Assembly: GCA_025964775.1 (NCBI GenBank)
Contig: JAOPYE010000010.1
Span: 1 to 64,000, forward strand
DNA length: 64,000 nt
Origin: Marmoricola sp.
GTDB lineage: Bacteria > Actinomycetota > Actinomycetes > Propionibacteriales > Nocardioidaceae
Direction of reading: 5' to 3'
The notes beneath the pieces are model-generated. The model had not been told where the DNA came from, searched no databases, and saw nothing but the letters and a program-made list of their open reading frames with translations. A program made the translations under genes and the position numbers. This document shows, piece by piece, positions 43,599-51,783 of the stretch; the stretch's first letter is position 1; each line of letters begins with the position of its first letter.

Positions 43599-45689
43599 AT
43601 GGTACTCATGACCGGATTCACGCCTCTGGCAGTGGACACCTCGGGTGAGTTCTTCCACGTCCTGTTCACGTCGTCCTCGCAAACGGTCTCAGCGAGCGTG
43701 GAACTGGCCCTCGGATCAGTCTCCTTCCTGGCGGCCGTTGTCGCTGCCCGCACGGCACTGCGCGGGCGAGGTGCGTCCAGGTTCGCCTGGTCCGCGCTCG
43801 CGACAGCAATGGTGTGCTGGGCCACCAGCAACGTGTTCTTCGACCTGACCGCGCTCGCGCCCGGCTGGGGGTCGGTGGATGTGGCCCGCGAGCTGCAGCT
43901 GGTGGCGATCGGCATGATCGTGCTCGGCATGGCAGTGATGCCGGCTGGCCGGTGGCAGCACGGTGCAGCGTTGCGCACCTGCGTCGATATCGTCGTCATG
44001 CTGGTGTGCCTGGCCCTGGTGGGCACCGTCGTGGTCGTGCGTTATGTGCTGTCCCACGCCTCGTCGCCCGCGGACGAGCTCTTCTCTCTGCTCTACCCGA
44101 GCACCGCCTTGATCCTGTGCAGCCAGGCGTACGCGAAAGGTCGCCGTGCCGGCGCCGTGCCTGCTCCTGCGTGGCCCCTGCTGGTGGCGGCCTTCGGTGC
44201 CTGGGCGTTCGCAGGCATCGGGTACGCCGTGACCACGCCGAACGGCTTCATCGGCGCACCGGTGATCAATGCGGCGTTCGCCTGCGGGACGGCCCTGGTC
44301 ATCTGCGCCGCATGGGCCGCGGGCAGGCCGATCGGATCGACACCGGCTCTGCAACTACGTTCGCACCAGATGCTGCTGGCATTGCCGGAACTGGTCGTGG
44401 TGGCCGCCGCGGCTGCGGCCATGCTCGGTGGCCTGCACACCTGGTACGACTGGACCACCGGCTCCCTGGCCGCAGTCGCCGTCGTGGTCCGCCAGTCCAT
44501 CTTCTCAACCGACGCACGCCGCTCTCGGGCCTCGCTCGAAGCCGAAGTCGAAGATCGCACCGCCCAGCTCCACCGTGCGAATGCGCGCCATGAACGCATT
44601 TTGGCGGCAGTCGAGGAGGGCATCGTCGGGGTGGACGCCGACGGGTGCGTCAGCTTCGTCAACGTCGCAGCCGGACGCATGCTGGGCTACGAGCCGGCGG
44701 CCCTCGTCGGCCGCGATGCCTGTGGGGCGCTCTGCGGATCGCAGCACGAGGAGTGCCAGCTTCACCTGGTCGGGTCGTTGGGCCACGTGATCACCGACGA
44801 ACACACGACGTTTCGCCGCAGCGACGGGTCGCTGTTGCCGGTCGAGTTCACCGCCGGCCCTCAGGAAACGCCCAATCCTCTGGGCCGGGCGGGCGTGGTC
44901 CTGGCCTTCCGAGACATCACCGAGCGGCAGGCAGTGGAGCAGATCAAGCAGCAGTTCGTGAGCTCGGTCAGCCACGAACTACGCACGCCGTTGACGTCGA
45001 TCCGCGGCGTACTCGAAATGCTGTCCGACGGCGACGCCGGCGACTTACCCGAGACTGCCCACGACCTGATCGCCACAGCGAAGCGAGGCAGCGAGCGACT
45101 CAGCCGCCTCGTCAACGACATCATCGACGTCGAGAAACTCGCCTCCGGCGACTTCAGCGTGGTGCCCGGTCCCACGGACATTCCCGCCCTGATCGGCGAC
45201 GCGATCGCCTCCCTGGAAGGGCTCGCGGCCGCACACGGCGTACAACTCCGCTTCGGTGAGCTCGGTGGCTGGGCATGGTGCGACGCCGATCGCGTGGAGC
45301 AGGCGTTGGTCAATCTGATCGGGAACGCAATCAAGTTCAGCGCCGAGACCGGGGGAGTCGTGGTGAGCGCGGTCGCCGCGGAGGCCCACGTTGTGGTCAC
45401 GGTCCAGGACAACGGGCGAGGCATCCCCGAGGAACACATCGCGACGATCTTCGAACGCTTCCACCAGGTCAATGCGACCGACGCCTCCGAGAAGGGCGGC
45501 ACCGGCCTGGGCTTGACCATCACCCGCTCGATCGTGGAGCGGCACGGCGGCCGCATCTGGGTGGAGAGCACCGTCGGCGAGGGTAGCGCGTTCTCATTCA
45601 CCCTGCCGCTCGCCCCGGTCCTCCCACACGACGAGCCCCACCATCCATCCCCGGTTCGAGGACACTCGAGGGTGATCGCGAAAGCGTGA
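43599..45689 (+). CDS. Membrane sensor histidine kinase with PAS domain
   Basis: A 696-residue orphan kinase. Residues 1-300 hold about eight hydrophobic segments, an integral sensor of unknown type. A short coiled linker leads to a PAS domain (about 320-430, ILAAVEEGIVGVDADGCVSFVN, then FRDITERQ). HisKA has the phospho-acceptor motif FVSSVSHELRTPLTSIRG. The ATPase domain shows N box LVNLIGNAIKFS, G1 DNGRGIPEEH, F box FERFHQ and G2 GGTGLGL. No response regulator is adjacent, so its partner is elsewhere. It is convergent with the winged-helix gene at 45714. Confidence 0.95.
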   Translation: MVLMTGFTPLAVDTSGEFFHVLFTSSSQTVSASVELALGSVSFLAAVVAARTALRGRGASRFAWSALATAMVCWATSNVFFDLTALAPGWGSVDVARELQLVAIGMIVLGMAVMPAGRWQHGAALRTCVDIVVMLVCLALVGTVVVVRYVLSHASSPADELFSLLYPSTALILCSQAYAKGRRAGAVPAPAWPLLVAAFGAWAFAGIGYAVTTPNGFIGAPVINAAFACGTALVICAAWAAGRPIGSTPALQLRSHQMLLALPELVVVAAAAAAMLGGLHTWYDWTTGSLAAVAVVVRQSIFSTDARRSRASLEAEVEDRTAQLHRANARHERILAAVEEGIVGVDADGCVSFVNVAAGRMLGYEPAALVGRDACGALCGSQHEECQLHLVGSLGHVITDEHTTFRRSDGSLLPVEFTAGPQETPNPLGRAGVVLAFRDITERQAVEQIKQQFVSSVSHELRTPLTSIRGVLEMLSDGDAGDLPETAHDLIATAKRGSERLSRLVNDIIDVEKLASGDFSVVPGPTDIPALIGDAIASLEGLAAAHGVQLRFGELGGWAWCDADRVEQALVNLIGNAIKFSAETGGVVVSAVAAEAHVVVTVQDNGRGIPEEHIATIFERFHQVNATDASEKGGTGLGLTITRSIVERHGGRIWVESTVGEGSAFSFTLPLAPVLPHDEPHHPSPVRGHSRVIAKA

Positions 45690-45713
45690 ACCGATTCGCG
45701 GCGCATCAATTCG

Positions 45714-46004
45714 TCAGTCGACGACCAGGTCGATCATTCGACGCAGCGCCGCGACATGGTCGCGCAAAGCCTTCCTGCCGGAGCCGGTCAACCCGATCCA
45801 CGTCGTGCGGCGCCCCGCCTGGACTCCCTTGCGGGTCTGCACATAACCCGCGTCGGCGAGCGCAGAGATGTGTTTGGACAACACCGAGTCACTGACTTCG
45901 AGGGCGTTACGCAGCGTGGCGAACTCAGCTTCGGAGACAGCTGAGAGTGTCGTCAGCACCTGCAACCGCGCTGGAGCGTGGATCAGTGGGTCGAGTTCGG
46001 CCAT
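45714..46004 (-). CDS. Winged-helix regulator (PadR/HTH_34-like)
   Basis: A 96-residue dimeric winged-helix protein. It reads LIHAPARLQVLTTLSAVSEAEFATLRNALEVSDSVLSKHISALADAGYVQTRKG, then a wing (GRRTTWIGLTGSGRKAL) and a C-terminal dimer helix. Its ATG overlaps the stop of the membrane-protein gene as TGATG, so the pair is coupled. The twin palindromes at 46558-46606 upstream of that gene are its likely sites. This family often regulates a small membrane protein encoded with it. Confidence 0.9.
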   Translation of the reverse strand: MAELDPLIHAPARLQVLTTLSAVSEAEFATLRNALEVSDSVLSKHISALADAGYVQTRKGVQAGRRTTWIGLTGSGRKALRDHVAALRRMIDLVVD

Positions 46005-46567
46005 CAGCCGGCCATCAGGAGCGCGACGAGGCCCAGGCAAGCGATCAGGGCGAGCGCTGCGAGCACCCGGGGGGAGGCGCCGCCCGCATTGACTGCGGGA
46101 TCGTGCCGGTACGCCTGCCACCAGCGCACCACACCGAAGGCATAACCGGCTCCTCCGGCGATGGCCGCCGCAACGACCAGCCACCAGAGCGAATCGAAGG
46201 CGGCCCAGGTTGCTGCCGCGAACGCGCCCACATAGAACATCGTCGACATCGCTCCGGTGCCCAGGACAATCTGGCTCGCCAGACCGTCGACCCTGACACC
46301 GTTGATCCGCCGGAACTGCGAGAGCGTGAGCGCGGCCACGCCGAGGAATACCGCCACTCCGACCAGCGCCACCGCAAGCCCGGCGGCCGTCTGACTCGCG
46401 ATCCCGTAGGCGGCGGTGCTCACCTGGACCGCGGCCGCAACGGCCAGTGCCGGGCGCAGACCGCTGGGCAGTCGCAGGCTGGTGGCTAGCCGCTGGCGTG
46501 TCTGATCCGCCGCAGCAAGCATGATGCGGGGATCTTCGGGGTGCTGGTGCGGTGCATTACTTTCCAT
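46004..46567 (-). CDS. Membrane protein partner of the winged-helix regulator
   Basis: A 187-residue protein with about five hydrophobic segments, no recognised family motif, and short charged loops including SQFRRINGVRVDG. The ATG at 46567 lies inside the upstream palindrome but fits leaderless transcription: TTGCCA, 17 bp, CATACT on the minus strand put a start near 46568. It is coupled to the winged-helix gene. A role in transport or stress at the membrane is possible; nothing more can be read. Confidence 0.82.
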   Translation of the reverse strand: MESNAPHQHPEDPRIMLAAADQTRQRLATSLRLPSGLRPALAVAAAVQVSTAAYGIASQTAAGLAVALVGVAVFLGVAALTLSQFRRINGVRVDGLASQIVLGTGAMSTMFYVGAFAAATWAAFDSLWWLVVAAAIAGGAGYAFGVVRWWQAYRHDPAVNAGGASPRVLAALALIACLGLVALLMAG

Positions 46568-46606
46568 GATGGAAAGTATGGCCGTTACTTTCTATCATGG
46601 CAAGTA
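46558..46606. promoter_or_regulatory. Twin 21-bp operators of the winged-helix module
   Basis: 46558-46578 is a perfect palindrome with arms TACTTTCCAT and ATGGAAAGTA around one G. 46586-46606 is an imperfect copy (TACTTTCTAT, then ATGGCAAGTA), 28 bp away. They cover the minus-strand promoter (TTGCCA-17-CATACT) and the start codon at 46567. Confidence 0.8.
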
Positions 46607-46620
46607 CAGGGCTGATGTTT

Positions 46621-46645
46621 ACGATACGAACCTGTGTCGTATCGT
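46621..46645. promoter_or_regulatory. TetR operator before the MFS module
   Basis: A perfect inverted repeat ACGATACGA-N7-TCGTATCGT, 16 bp before the TetR GTG. Neighbouring TAGGGT (46648-46653) is a possible -10. This operator differs from the adjacent TACTTTC pair, so two unrelated repressors occupy a 90-bp gap. Confidence 0.8.
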
Positions 46646-46661
46646 GCTAGGGTCATGTCCC

Positions 46662-47309
46662 GTGGAGTCAAAGAGCACTGTCACCACCGAGGAACCTCAA
46701 CGGGGCCGCCCTCGGGACCCGAGCCGCGATGAGGCGATCATCGACGCCGCGATCGACGTCCTGGTGCGCGACGGCTACGACCGCTTGTCGATGGAGGGCG
46801 TCGCGGCGGCCGCGGGCGTCGGCAAGGCCACGATCTACCGCCGGTGGAGCAGCAAGGCCGAGCTCGTCATCGACGCCATGACGACCCTCAAGCCCGCCAT
46901 CGACTCCATCGACACCGGCACGCTCGACGGCGACATCGAGCTGCTGATCGCCGCGTCGTGCAGCCCGCTCTCCGAGCGGCTGCTCCAGGTCATGGCGAGC
47001 ATCTGTTCAGCTCTTCCCCGCGAGCCCGAGCTGCTGGACGCCTTCAAGACCCGTTTCACAGAACCCCGCATCGCACGCATCAGTGACCTGCTCGTACGCG
47101 CCCGGGACCGCGGCGAGCTCGGGCCCGAGGTCGACGTGGCGATGGCCGCGAGCCTCGTGCCATCGCTCATGTTGCAACGCGTCCTGATGACCGGTCAACC
47201 TGCCGGACGCGTCTACGCCGAGCAGGTGGTGGGCGGCGTCCTGCTGCCAGTGCTCGGACGTCCCCCACGACCCTCACCGACCACTGACACGGAGACCAGG
47301 CATGACTGA
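46662..47309 (+). CDS. TetR-family regulator of the MFS exporter
   Basis: A 215-residue TetR protein from GTG 46662. The N-terminus RGRPRDPSRDEAIIDAAIDVLVRDGYDRLSMEGVAAAAGVGKATIYRRWSSKAELV is the complete HTH of the AcrR/RamR-like group. The C-terminal domain is all-helical. It overlaps the exporter gene by 8 bp, and a perfect palindrome precedes it, so it most likely represses its own operon until the exported compound binds. Confidence 0.93.
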   Translation: MESKSTVTTEEPQRGRPRDPSRDEAIIDAAIDVLVRDGYDRLSMEGVAAAAGVGKATIYRRWSSKAELVIDAMTTLKPAIDSIDTGTLDGDIELLIAASCSPLSERLLQVMASICSALPREPELLDAFKTRFTEPRIARISDLLVRARDRGELGPEVDVAMAASLVPSLMLQRVLMTGQPAGRVYAEQVVGGVLLPVLGRPPRPSPTTDTETRHD

Positions 47310-48771
47310 AGCACCCGCCGCACAGGCCACCCGCAACGGCGGCCTCGCCCTGGCCGTGATCTGTGTCGCCCAGCTCATGGTCGTTCTCGACGCCACCGTC
47401 GTGAACGTTGCGCTGCCGAGGATCCGCCACGACCTGCACTTCTCGCTCGACAACCTGACCTGGGTCGTCACTGCCTATTCCCTGGCCTTCGGCGGACTCC
47501 TGCTGTTCGGTGGACGCACCGGTGACCTCTTCGGTCGCCGTCGCATGTTCATGATCGGCATCACGCTCTTCGCGGGCGCCTCGCTCGTCGGCGGGTTCTC
47601 CACCAGTGAGGCGATGCTGATCATCGCCCGCGGCGTCCAGGGCGCCGGTGGTGCCATCGCCGCACCCACGGCACTAGCGCTGCTGGCCACGACCTTCACC
47701 GAGCCCGCGGCACGCTCTCGCGCCTTCGGTGTGTTCGCAGCCATGGGTGCTTCGGGTGGTGCGCTCGGACTGCTCCTCGGCGGGGTGCTCACCGACTACG
47801 CCAGCTGGCGCTGGGCCCTGTTCATCAACGCCCCCATCGGTGCGATCGTGCTGTTCCTGACACCGCGCGTCCTCAACGAGTCGCAGGGCTCGGGCACCAA
47901 GCTCGACCTTCCGGGCGCGATCACGGTGACCGCCGGGATGTCGACCATGGTCTACGGACTCACCAAGGCCGCCAGCGACGGCTGGGGCTCCACGACGACC
48001 ATCGTCACTCTCGGCATCGCCGCCGCCTTGCTGGTCGCGTTCGTCTTCATCGAGCACTTCTCGACGCATCCACTCATGCCGTTCCGGATCTTCTCCGACC
48101 GCAACCGCACCGGTGCGTACCTGATCATGCTGTTCCTCGCGGCTGCACTGTTCACGACGTTCTACTTCATGGCGCAGTTCCAGCAGAACGTGCACGGCTG
48201 GAGCCCGTTCCACACCGGTCTCGGTTTCCTCCCCATGCCGGTGACGATCATGTTCATGTCGATCGTCGTGGTACGACGACTCATCCCCAGGCTCGGTATC
48301 CGCCCGTTCCTCACCGCCGGACCGATCCTTGCCATCGCGGCGATGGTCGCCATGTCACAGCTCAACGCGAGCAGCAGCTACTGGCCGTTCCTGGGCTCGC
48401 TGCTGCTGCTTGGCCTGGGCATGGGGTGCAGCTTCGTACCGCTCACCATGACGGCGGTGAACGGGGTCGCAGCCCACGAGACGGGCCTCGCCTCGGCGCT
48501 GCTCAACACCGGCCAGCAAGTTGGAGGGGCCATCGGTCTCGCCGCCTTCGGCACCGTCTTCGCACACGCCGCGGCCAACCGCGCCAGCGAGATCGGCCAC
48601 CGTGCCGCCACCACGGCGGGCCAGGCCGACGTTTTCGTGGCCGGCCAGCAGCATGCCTTTGAGGCCGCCATCGTGGTGACGGTTCTGGCGTTGGTCGCAT
48701 CCCTGGCACTCATCCGCGTCAACAAGGTCGCCCCACCCGCGCATGCCACGACCCCGGCACTCGCGGACTGA
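47302..48771 (+). CDS. MFS drug exporter (DHA2 / EmrB-QacA type, 14 TM)
   Basis: Proton-driven multidrug efflux protein of 489 residues with 14 predicted membrane segments. It has the DHA2 start ICVAQLMVVLDATVVNVALPRI (motif D1), motif A GRTGDLFGRRRMFMIG and motif C-like GASGGALGLLLGGVLTDY. Co-transcribed with the TetR repressor that precedes it by an 8-bp overlap. Substrates are likely hydrophobic cations or antibiotics, as known for the family. Confidence 0.95.
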   Translation: MTEAPAAQATRNGGLALAVICVAQLMVVLDATVVNVALPRIRHDLHFSLDNLTWVVTAYSLAFGGLLLFGGRTGDLFGRRRMFMIGITLFAGASLVGGFSTSEAMLIIARGVQGAGGAIAAPTALALLATTFTEPAARSRAFGVFAAMGASGGALGLLLGGVLTDYASWRWALFINAPIGAIVLFLTPRVLNESQGSGTKLDLPGAITVTAGMSTMVYGLTKAASDGWGSTTTIVTLGIAAALLVAFVFIEHFSTHPLMPFRIFSDRNRTGAYLIMLFLAAALFTTFYFMAQFQQNVHGWSPFHTGLGFLPMPVTIMFMSIVVVRRLIPRLGIRPFLTAGPILAIAAMVAMSQLNASSSYWPFLGSLLLLGLGMGCSFVPLTMTAVNGVAAHETGLASALLNTGQQVGGAIGLAAFGTVFAHAAANRASEIGHRAATTAGQADVFVAGQQHAFEAAIVVTVLALVASLALIRVNKVAPPAHATTPALAD

Positions 48772-48815
48772 GTGCGACCCGGCCCGGGCCGGAAACGAGG
48801 TGCGAACGGCACGCC

Positions 48816-48899
48816 TCACCTGAGGATCAGTTCCGCGAACTTCCGACGGAGGCTCAGCGCCATCACGATCAGGTCGGTGAGCCGGGCCATGCCGCGCAC
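48816..48899 (-). CDS. Possible 27-aa peptide after the sigma factor gene
   Basis: A GTG-initiated frame 6 nt downstream of the sigma-factor stop, with an amphipathic sequence (TDLIVMALSLRRKFAELIL). No ribosome-binding site is convincing and no homologue is known to me. It may be chance. Confidence 0.2.
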   Translation of the reverse strand: MRGMARLTDLIVMALSLRRKFAELILR

Positions 48900-48905
48900 G
48901 TCAGA

Positions 48906-49736
48906 TCACGCCGCCTGCCCGAGAATCGCGCCACGCATCTGGTCCAGGATCCGTCCCAGGATCCGCGAGACCTGCATCTGGGACAGGCCGATGAGTTCAC
49001 CGATCTGGCTCTGGCTCAGGTCGTCGACGAACCGGAGGTGCAGGATGCGTCGGTCGCGCTCACTCAAGATGGTCATCGCCGGCTCGAGTAGGAGCCACGT
49101 CTCCAGGTGCGCGAACTCCCGACCGTCGGTGGCGAGATCGATCCTGACGTCGGCGTTCTCGAAGGACACCGGTGCATCCAGGGACCGGGGAGCGAAGCAG
49201 CTCCCCACCGAAGCAGCTTCAAGAACGTCGTCGATCTCTACGTCGAGAGCCGCAGCCAGCTCGTTGACGGTCGGCGAACGTTGCAATTGCTGCACCAGGT
49301 CGGCCTCGGCGCGACGGATCCGCGGTTGCAGTTCCTGGATGCGGCGCGGCGGCCGGATCGTCCAACCTGCGTCGCGGAAGTGGCGGCGGAGCTCGCCGCG
49401 AATCGTCGGGATCGCGTACGCCGCGAATCCGGTGCTCCGGCCCGGAGTGAAACCGCGGATCGCCTTCATCAGGCCGACACACGCAACCTGGTGCAAGTCC
49501 TCGTCAGCGATGCCACGACGGCGATACATGCCTGCCAGGTAGTGGACCAGCGGCATGTTCAGGGCGACGGCCTCGGCTTCGGCCGTCTCGCGATCGACCT
49601 GATCGCCGTCCATTGCTTCGGTCAGGAGGTCGATGGTGCGTTCGTCACGCTCCGCGTTCGACATCGCGGCGTGCGGAACTGTCATGGTGGAACCTGCGGT
49701 CGTCACTGAGGACACCCTTTCGGGATTCAGCGGCAA
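48906..49736 (-). CDS. RNA polymerase sigma factor, SigB/SigF family
   Basis: General-stress or developmental sigma-70 type sigma of 276 residues at most; GTG 49706 or ATG 49685 are likelier starts. Region 2 is ALNMPLVHYLAGMYRRRGIADEDLHQVACVGLMKAIRGFTPGRSTGFAAYAIPTIRGELRRHFRDAGW (read as 2.1-2.4), region 3 contains the PPRRIQEL helix, and region 4 ends in DDLSQSQIGELIGLSQMQVSRILGRILDQMR. No anti-sigma or anti-anti-sigma gene is adjacent. GTTT/GTTC-N14-16-GGG promoters precede three small stress genes within 2.5 kb, and this sigma factor is the natural candidate to read them. Confidence 0.95.
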   Translation of the reverse strand: MPLNPERVSSVTTAGSTMTVPHAAMSNAERDERTIDLLTEAMDGDQVDRETAEAEAVALNMPLVHYLAGMYRRRGIADEDLHQVACVGLMKAIRGFTPGRSTGFAAYAIPTIRGELRRHFRDAGWTIRPPRRIQELQPRIRRAEADLVQQLQRSPTVNELAAALDVEIDDVLEAASVGSCFAPRSLDAPVSFENADVRIDLATDGREFAHLETWLLLEPAMTILSERDRRILHLRFVDDLSQSQIGELIGLSQMQVSRILGRILDQMRGAILGQAA

Positions 49737-49942
49737 ACGTGGCGCGTGTCTGGACCACGAGTTCCCGGTAGTCCTACCCGTTCGAGATCCAGGTCATGCG
49801 TGATCGGTGTGCTTTTTCTTCGATCTCCGGAACGTGCTTGGGACCTGGCGAATCGGGCAATCCGCCAGGAGGGGTCAGATCCACGCGCGTGGATGGTGCT
49901 CCCAGGTCCCGGCGTTGAAGTTCACAGCGTCGGGACCGCCGC

Positions 49943-50632
49943 TCACCGATCGGCTTCCGGAAGGTTCCCGTTGGCGATGACGAGTTCAGCTACCTGGCGA
50001 AGCTTGACGTTCTCGGTCTGCGAGAAGCGGCGCAGGACGGAGAAAGCCCGGTCGGCGTCGAGGTCGAACCGCTCCATCAGCATGCCTTGGGCCTGCCCGA
50101 TGACCGTGCGACCTTCGACGGCGTCCTTGAGGTTCTGGCGTTCGCGGACCGACATGATCGTGGCTGCGGCATGGGTCGCAAAGATCACTGCCGTCGCGCG
50201 GTCGTCCGCGGAGTACTCCCTCGTCGCGGAGGAGTAGAGGTTGAGGGCACCGAGCGTCTTTCCGCCGATGGACAACCTGGCAGCCAGCAGGCTGCCGAAG
50301 CCGAGAGTTGCCGCCTTGGGGCCCCAGACGGCCCAGCGCGGATCTGAGGCGAGGTCGTTGGACAGGAAGGTGTCGTCTTCCCACGCGGCCTCGATGCAGG
50401 GACCTTCGCCGAACTCGTACTGGAGCTGATCGGCCTGGGTGACCACGTCATGTGTCGGTGCCAAGGTCTCGAACGAGCCTCCGGCCCGGAACACGGTCAG
50501 TCCGGCGAACTGGCAGTCGAGCGTCTCGCACGCGAGGGCCACCACACCCTCTGCCGTCTCGTGAACATCGTCGTCGGCCACCGAGAGCGCGGCGAGTTCG
50601 CGGAGGGTTTCGAGGATCGAGGCGTCTGGCAC
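49943..50632 (-). CDS. GAF-ANTAR RNA-binding regulator
   Basis: A 229-residue cytosolic protein. An N-terminal GAF domain (about 25-165, AACTLDCQFAGLTVF in outline, LNLYSSATREYS) is followed by an ANTAR domain (about 170-225; VIGQAQGMLMERFDLDADRAFSVLRRFSQTENVKLRQVAELVI). ANTAR domains bind paired RNA hairpins and prevent termination. The GAF input is unknown. It is encoded between the sigma gene and the small stress genes and divergent from the SigB-type promoter at 50670. Confidence 0.94.
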   Translation of the reverse strand: MPDASILETLRELAALSVADDDVHETAEGVVALACETLDCQFAGLTVFRAGGSFETLAPTHDVVTQADQLQYEFGEGPCIEAAWEDDTFLSNDLASDPRWAVWGPKAATLGFGSLLAARLSIGGKTLGALNLYSSATREYSADDRATAVIFATHAAATIMSVRERQNLKDAVEGRTVIGQAQGMLMERFDLDADRAFSVLRRFSQTENVKLRQVAELVIANGNLPEADR

Positions 50633-50669
50633 ACGGCGAGCCTAGGCCCCGGGCAGCGGCGCGGGTCCG

Positions 50670-50694
50670 GTTTCGAAATCAACGCGCTGGGTAC
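50670..50694 (+). promoter_or_regulatory. SigB-type promoter, small membrane protein
   Basis: GTTT (50670-50673), 15 bp, GGGTAC (50689-50694), matching the GTTT-N15-GGGTAT consensus known for SigB/SigF. It sits 33 bp before the start of the 47-aa membrane protein. Confidence 0.75.
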
Positions 50695-50726
50695 CTCGGT
50701 TGTCCCTACCAAGAAAGGAGTCCGCG

Positions 50727-50870
50727 ATGGGCTTCATCCTTTGGCTCGTGGCTGTCGTGCTGGTCGTGACCGGCATCGTGAGGGTCGTGCGCGGCGATCT
50801 GGCTGTCGGCGTGATCCTGATCGTGGTCGGCTTGCTGGTCGGACCTGGCGGCGTCAGCATCCTCACCTGA
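50727..50870 (+). CDS. Small two-TM membrane protein (47 aa)
   Basis: A short protein starting at ATG 50727, 8 nt after AAAGGAG. Two hydrophobic helices (about 3-20 and 26-41) flank a short VVRGD turn, and it ends GPGGVSILT. Such GPGG-containing small membrane proteins are common in actinobacterial stress loci; function unknown. It is read from a SigB-type promoter. Confidence 0.8.
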   Translation: MGFILWLVAVVLVVTGIVRVVRGDLAVGVILIVVGLLVGPGGVSILT

Positions 50871-50906
50871 TCAGGGTGACCAAGGTGCTCGGTGACAAGG
50901 CTCACT

Positions 50907-50930
50907 GTTCAACTCGCTGCTTTCGGGTAC
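50907..50930 (+). promoter_or_regulatory. SigB-type promoter, CsbD gene
   Basis: GTTC (50907-50910), 14 bp, GGGTAC (50925-50930), 31 bp before the CsbD start. The -10-like GGGTAC is identical to that at 50689-50694. Confidence 0.7.
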
Positions 50931-50961
50931 AGGGCCAGTACCCAACCGAAGGAGGCCCACC

Positions 50962-51153
50962 GTGGGACTCGACGACAAGTTCGAGAACAAGATGGATGAC
51001 CTTGCTGGACGAGGCAAGGAAGCCGCGGGTGCTGTGACTGGCGACGACTCCCTCAAGGCCGAGGGCAGGGCCGATCAGAGGAAGGCCGCCGTCAAGGACA
51101 AGATCGACGACGTCAAGACCAAGATCAGGGACAAGGTCGACGACATCCTCTGA
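50962..51153 (+). CDS. CsbD-family stress protein
   Basis: A 63-residue, highly charged, Lys- and Asp-rich helical protein typical of CsbD. GTG 50962 follows AAGGAGG. Features: GLDDKFENKMDDLAGRGKEAAGAV, GDDSLKAEGRADQRKA, and KIDDVKTKIRDKVDDIL. CsbD proteins are small general-stress proteins induced by SigB; their molecular role is unclear. It is directly behind a GTTC-N14-GGGTAC promoter and next to the sigma gene. Confidence 0.93.
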   Translation: MGLDDKFENKMDDLAGRGKEAAGAVTGDDSLKAEGRADQRKAAVKDKIDDVKTKIRDKVDDIL

Positions 51154-51236
51154 CCATGCGGTGACCCGATCAGGGCGTCTTCCCTCTCGGGGGAAGGCGC
51201 CCGCTCGCTCTCCCGGTCCCGATCACGCTCGGCGAC

Positions 51237-51262
51237 GTTTGGCTTCACCACCGCCCGGGCAA
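51237..51262 (+). promoter_or_regulatory. SigB-type promoter candidate, DUF6458 gene
   Basis: GTTT (51237-51240), 16 bp, GGGCAA (51257-51262), a weaker -10 than the other two. It lies 58 bp before the DUF6458 start and completes a set of three. Confidence 0.5.
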
Positions 51263-51320
51263 TCCGGGGGTTCAGATCACCACCGCGGACGCATCCTCGC
51301 GGCCATCGAAAGGAACGACC

Positions 51321-51542
51321 ATGTACATCGGACTTGGCATCGTGTTGCTGGTTGTCGGGGTCATCCTCGCGTTCGACGTCGTCACCGTCGACATTCCCCA
51401 CGTGAACGACGACGCACTCGGCGCGGTCCTGATCGGCGCAGGCATCCTCGCCATCATATTGTCGCTCATCGTCACCGACCGGTACCGCCGGCGGACCTAC
51501 GTCCAGGACGCCCCCGTCATCGAGGAACGACGCATCCCCTGA
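51321..51542 (+). CDS. DUF6458-type small membrane protein
   Basis: A 73-residue protein with two membrane segments (about 2-24 and 33-50) and a basic then Pro/Glu-rich tail (DRYRRRTYVQDAPVIEERRIP). It matches the actinobacterial DUF6458 pattern, beginning MYIGLGI with the acidic DIPHVNDD loop between helices. ATG 51321 follows GAAAGGA. It is likely SigB-controlled like its two neighbours. Function unknown; possibly a membrane stress protein. Confidence 0.85.
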   Translation: MYIGLGIVLLVVGVILAFDVVTVDIPHVNDDALGAVLIGAGILAIILSLIVTDRYRRRTYVQDAPVIEERRIP

Positions 51543-51783
51543 TACCCGCAGGCACGGGTGGTCATGACGGGTCAGCCTCGCCCTCGTTCGTACCGGCACG
51601 CCGTTCGCGGCGTTTCCTCGAAATCTGGTCGGCCCGACGCTGTGCGTATATCCGGGACTGGGGGCGCTCGTCGCTCGGATCGTCGTCGTCCTCACGATTC
51701 CCGGGTTCGTCTTCAGGCCTCATATTTCCGGGGCTACCCGTTGGGCACTCAGATAAACGCCTGCAGCCTGAACTGGGTTACGG

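Noticed and set aside
49774-49779. GGGTAG on the minus strand as an autoregulatory SigB promoter for the sigma gene
   Set aside because: No GTTT-like -35 at 14-16 bp upstream.
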